From assembly GCF_000526515.1 (NCBI RefSeq), contig NZ_JAGF01000001.1, positions 372,001-436,000 on the forward strand: 64,000 nucleotides of DNA, written 5' to 3'. Position numbers and translations under genes: made by a program. How positions within the stretch are numbered: the stretch's first letter is position 1; every line of letters begins with the position of its first letter. This document shows, in pieces, positions 61,380 to 64,000 of this stretch. This DNA is from Cellulomonas sp. KRMCY2 (GTDB lineage: Bacteria; Actinomycetota; Actinomycetes; Actinomycetales; Cellulomonadaceae). The notes under the pieces were generated by a model that ran no database searches, was not told the DNA's origin, and saw nothing but the letters and a program-made list of their open reading frames with translations.

Positions 61380-62033
61380 TCACCGACGCTGCCCGGCGGC
61401 GACAGTCGATCGATCGACGCGCCGCGACCGGCTCCGACCGGCTGGGTCGAGGGCGACTGCGACCACGCGGCGGTGGCCGCCGCGGTGCACCTCCACGGTG
61501 GAGATGCTCGCGTTCGGCAGGGGCCCCCTCGGCCGCGGGTCGATCATCGTCAGGTAGGCGAGAAGCGTCAGGCCGTGGCTCACGACCAGGACCTCACCCT
61601 CCCCGTGGCTACGCTCGATGCGCGCGAACGCCGAGCGCACGCGCGCCAGGTACTCGCGCGCGGGCTCGCCACCCGGGAGGCCGGCGAACGTGCCACGGAG
61701 CACCTCGGCGAACATCGTGCCCGGGTCGTGCCGCGCGAAGAGCTCGGCCTCCGGGCGCGCCTCGAGGTCACCGAAACCGAACTCGCGCAGGTCCGGGTCC
61801 GTCACCGGCGGTGCCGATGGGTGGTGCACCAGGATCTCGTGCGCCGTGGCCTGGGCCCGTCCCGACGGGCTGACGTACGCGGCCTCGAACGGGCGGTCGG
61901 CCAGGTGGCCGGCCGTGCTGCGGACGCCGGCGAGACCGTCAGGGGTCAGCGGCGAGTCGCACCAGCCCTGCAGGCGGTTCTCGGCGTTGTACACGGTCTG
62001 ACCGTGCCGTACGAGAGAGAGTGTGAGCACCAC
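61380..62033 (-). CDS. Histidine phosphatase superfamily protein
   Basis: 217 residues. LSLVRHGQTVYNAENRLQGWCDSPLTPDG gives the catalytic RHG, and VLVVSHGLTLLAYLTM the second His; YVSPSGRAQATAHEIL is the substrate loop. Members are phosphoglycerate mutase-like phosphatases. GTG 62033 is chosen with GGAGG five bases upstream; the next codon is also GTG. The C-terminal 40 residues are basic and not conserved. Confidence 0.88.
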   Translation of the reverse strand: MVLTLSLVRHGQTVYNAENRLQGWCDSPLTPDGLAGVRSTAGHLADRPFEAAYVSPSGRAQATAHEILVHHPSAPPVTDPDLREFGFGDLEARPEAELFARHDPGTMFAEVLRGTFAGLPGGEPAREYLARVRSAFARIERSHGEGEVLVVSHGLTLLAYLTMIDPRPRGPLPNASISTVEVHRGGHRRVVAVALDPAGRSRSRRVDRSTVAAGQRR

Positions 62034-62172
62034 ATGAGCCTCCAGGCATCCGCGGAAGTGCCGGCCGAGCGTCGCCACCAAGCTAGGTTGCGCCGGTGGC
62101 CGCACGGTGTCCGCGCGCTGCACGCCTTCTGTCGGCCCGGCGCACGGCTCCTGCCGGCAGCGTCACGCCCGG

Positions 62173-62204
62173 CACGATCCGTGCCGGACTCCTGACACGA
62201 TCCG
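62173..62204. promoter_or_regulatory. Direct repeats CACGATCCG, possible response-regulator site
   Basis: CACGATCCG occurs at 62173-62181 and 62196-62204, start-to-start distance 23 bases (about two helical turns). The first copy also lies in an inverted repeat CCGGCAC-N5-GTGCCGG (62169-62187). It lies 100 bases before the operon that encodes an OmpR/PhoB-type regulator. Such regulators bind direct repeats, so autoregulation is plausible. Confidence 0.4.
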
Positions 62205-62303
62205 AACATCTCCCGCACGCGTCCGTGACGGCCGCCCGGCACCGTGGGTCACGGGCCGAGGGGCCCAGCGGCCCACGAGGGCCGGAGACCGAGGGAGACG
62301 ACC

Positions 62304-62744
62304 ATGTCGACACGGACCGCCCGATCCACGCGCCGCGCCCGCTGGGCCGGTGTCGCGGTGCTCACCGCGCTCGCGACCACCGTGCTGACCCTGCCCGCAT
62401 CGGCGGTACCCGCGCCGGCCACCGCCGTGCCCACCGCCTCGATGGGCACCGCCGCAGACGCGACCGACCCGGACGACATGTCCCGCCTGTGCCGCGACCG
62501 TCTGCCGATCATCCAGGCACGTGCCGCGCACCTCATCGAGGTCCTCGAGTCAGGGCCGGACGTCGTCGGTTCCGTGGAGTGGCTGCGAGCGAACGCGGAC
62601 ACCGCAGAGGCCAACGGGAGGCCCGAGCGTGCTCAGCTGCTGCGTGCGCGGGCAGACCTGCGCGCCACGCGCGCCGACGACATCGCGCGCGTGGTCCAGC
62701 GCCTGGAGGACGCTGCCGCGACGTACTGCACGGACGTCCCGTGA
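62304..62744 (+). CDS. Secreted protein of unknown function
   Basis: 146 residues from ATG 62304 (GAGGGAG at 62291-62297). A signal peptide (about 10-36, ASAVPAPA) precedes a mature helical part with Cys near the start (SRLCRDRLP) and end (TYCTDVP), which may pair. No family recognised. Its stop overlaps the next start (GTGA at 62741), so it leads an operon with a lipoprotein and a two-component system; it could be an extracytoplasmic partner of the sensor (inference). Confidence 0.75.
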   Translation: MSTRTARSTRRARWAGVAVLTALATTVLTLPASAVPAPATAVPTASMGTAADATDPDDMSRLCRDRLPIIQARAAHLIEVLESGPDVVGSVEWLRANADTAEANGRPERAQLLRARADLRATRADDIARVVQRLEDAAATYCTDVP

Positions 62745-63001
62745 GGCGGCTCGTCGCCGGTGCTCTGCTGGTCCTCAGCCTGGCCGGATGCGGCCCGAGG
62801 GGTCCGGCCACCGAGGGGACGCCGCCGCAGGTGCCGGCAGATGAGCCGGTGACCACCGCGCCCGCCGCCGAGGCACCGCCCACCCCGACCCCGACAGCCG
62901 TTGACCCGGCCGCGGTCGACGATCTGGCGCAGCTTCTCGACGAGGCGGACGGCATCATGGGCGATGTCGAGCAGGAGATGGCCGACGACGCCACGAGCTG
63001 A
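62741..63001 (+). CDS. Small lipoprotein
   Basis: 86 residues from GTG 62741, inside the stop of the previous gene. MRRLVAGALLVLSLAGCG has a lipobox with Cys at about 17; then a Pro/Thr/Ala linker and a short acidic C-terminal helix (DDLAQLLDEADGIMGDVEQEMADD). No family recognised. It sits just before the response-regulator gene, so it probably works at the outer face of the membrane with the sensor kinase. Confidence 0.78.
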   Translation: MRRLVAGALLVLSLAGCGPRGPATEGTPPQVPADEPVTTAPAAEAPPTPTPTAVDPAAVDDLAQLLDEADGIMGDVEQEMADDATS

Positions 63002-63011
63002 CAGGACCACG

Positions 63012-63718
<707 letters not shown>

Positions 63719-63722
<4 letters not shown>

Positions 63723-64000
63723 GCAGCGCGTCGGCCGACCGCACCGACCGGCGTCGGACGACGCTCGCCACGCGGGTGACACTCGCATGCCTCGCGGTGG
63801 CGTTGGTCGCGGCCGCAGTCGCGGCGCTGTCGTCGACGCGCCTTGCCGGTCTGGCCGATCGCGACGCTTCGCAGGCGGAGCTCGCGGCCCACGCCGACCT
63901 CGTCGCGTCGCTGCTCACCGAGCACCCGGACCTCACCCTCGACGAGCTCGTCCGAGGTGACGACGAGGTGGTCCGGATCGGGCCGGACGGCCGGCTGGCC
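63719..64000 (+). CDS. Sensor histidine kinase, N-terminal part (cut by window end)
   Basis: 94 codons to the window edge. A basic N-terminus, a membrane helix (TLACLAVALVAAAVAALSS, about 21-40) and the start of an extracytoplasmic part (ELAAHADLVASLLTEHPDLTLDELVRG). The place after an OmpR-type regulator with an ATGA overlap, and the transmembrane start, make a cognate sensor kinase very likely, although no kinase motif lies inside the window. Confidence 0.85.

Overview
The window is very GC-rich chromosomal DNA with short gaps, many GTG starts, many start-stop overlaps (ATGA or GTGA) and many start codons lying 6-7 bases after a TANNNT hexamer, as in leaderless actinobacterial mRNAs. The gene content points to an actinobacterium of the order Micrococcales, most likely Cellulomonadaceae. 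Pointers are Rpf/DUF348/G5 secreted muralidases, the metG-tatD-rpfB-ksgA-ispE and glmU-prs-rplY-pth orders, a PMT protein mannosyltransferase beside rsmI, and a secreted GH26 mannanase with S-layer-homology-like repeats. The genus is inferred from content only.

Layout. 1-15.4 kb is an exopolysaccharide/cell-surface locus. It holds a beta-helix surface protein cut by the window edge, a GT39-like membrane protein, a methyltransferase, a decayed IS481-type transposase, a Wzx-like flippase, three GT-B glycosyltransferases, a Wzz/BY-kinase fusion, a CDP-alcohol phosphatidyltransferase, a DUF4214/beta-helix secreted protein and a WbaP-like initiating sugar transferase. 15.5-30.7 kb is housekeeping: pth, rplY, prs, glmU, tRNA-Gln, a TetR/MarR pair, an ABC-F ATPase, ispE, ksgA, two tandem Rpf-type muralidases, tatD and metG. 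30.7-41.4 kb holds a lipoprotein sugar dehydrogenase, nicotinamidase, ABC exporter, rsmI, PMT, a GH20 hexosaminidase, a cupin, a SipW/Sec11-type signal peptidase-DUF5305 fusion, a small secreted protein and tRNA-Ala. 41.5-51.2 kb holds a membrane protein, rimJ-like, moeA and galU, 5-FTHF cyclo-ligase, penicillin acylase, an FmdB-like zinc ribbon, a SAF protein and mscL. 51.2-64 kb holds a very large protein resembling an SF1 helicase-nuclease with decayed motifs, a repeat-rich gap, the GH26 mannanase (apparent frameshift near its 3' end), a CDF transporter, a universal stress protein, an acetyltransferase, a phosphatase and a secreted protein-lipoprotein-two-component system operon running off the end.

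Most notable: two unlinked genes for secreted proteins, the DUF4214/beta-helix protein at 11976 and the small protein processed by a neighbouring SipW-like peptidase at 41020, are each preceded by a clear c-di-GMP-I (GEMM) riboswitch. Upstream of each aptamer lies the same FliA/sigma-28-like promoter pattern (YTCA-N16-GCCGATRR). This suggests a surface-protein regulon joining the flagellar sigma factor to c-di-GMP. The DUF4214 gene also shares a 163-bp near-identical inverted repeat with the beta-helix gene at position 1, and two EPS operons (11314 and 15350) share an extended promoter element.
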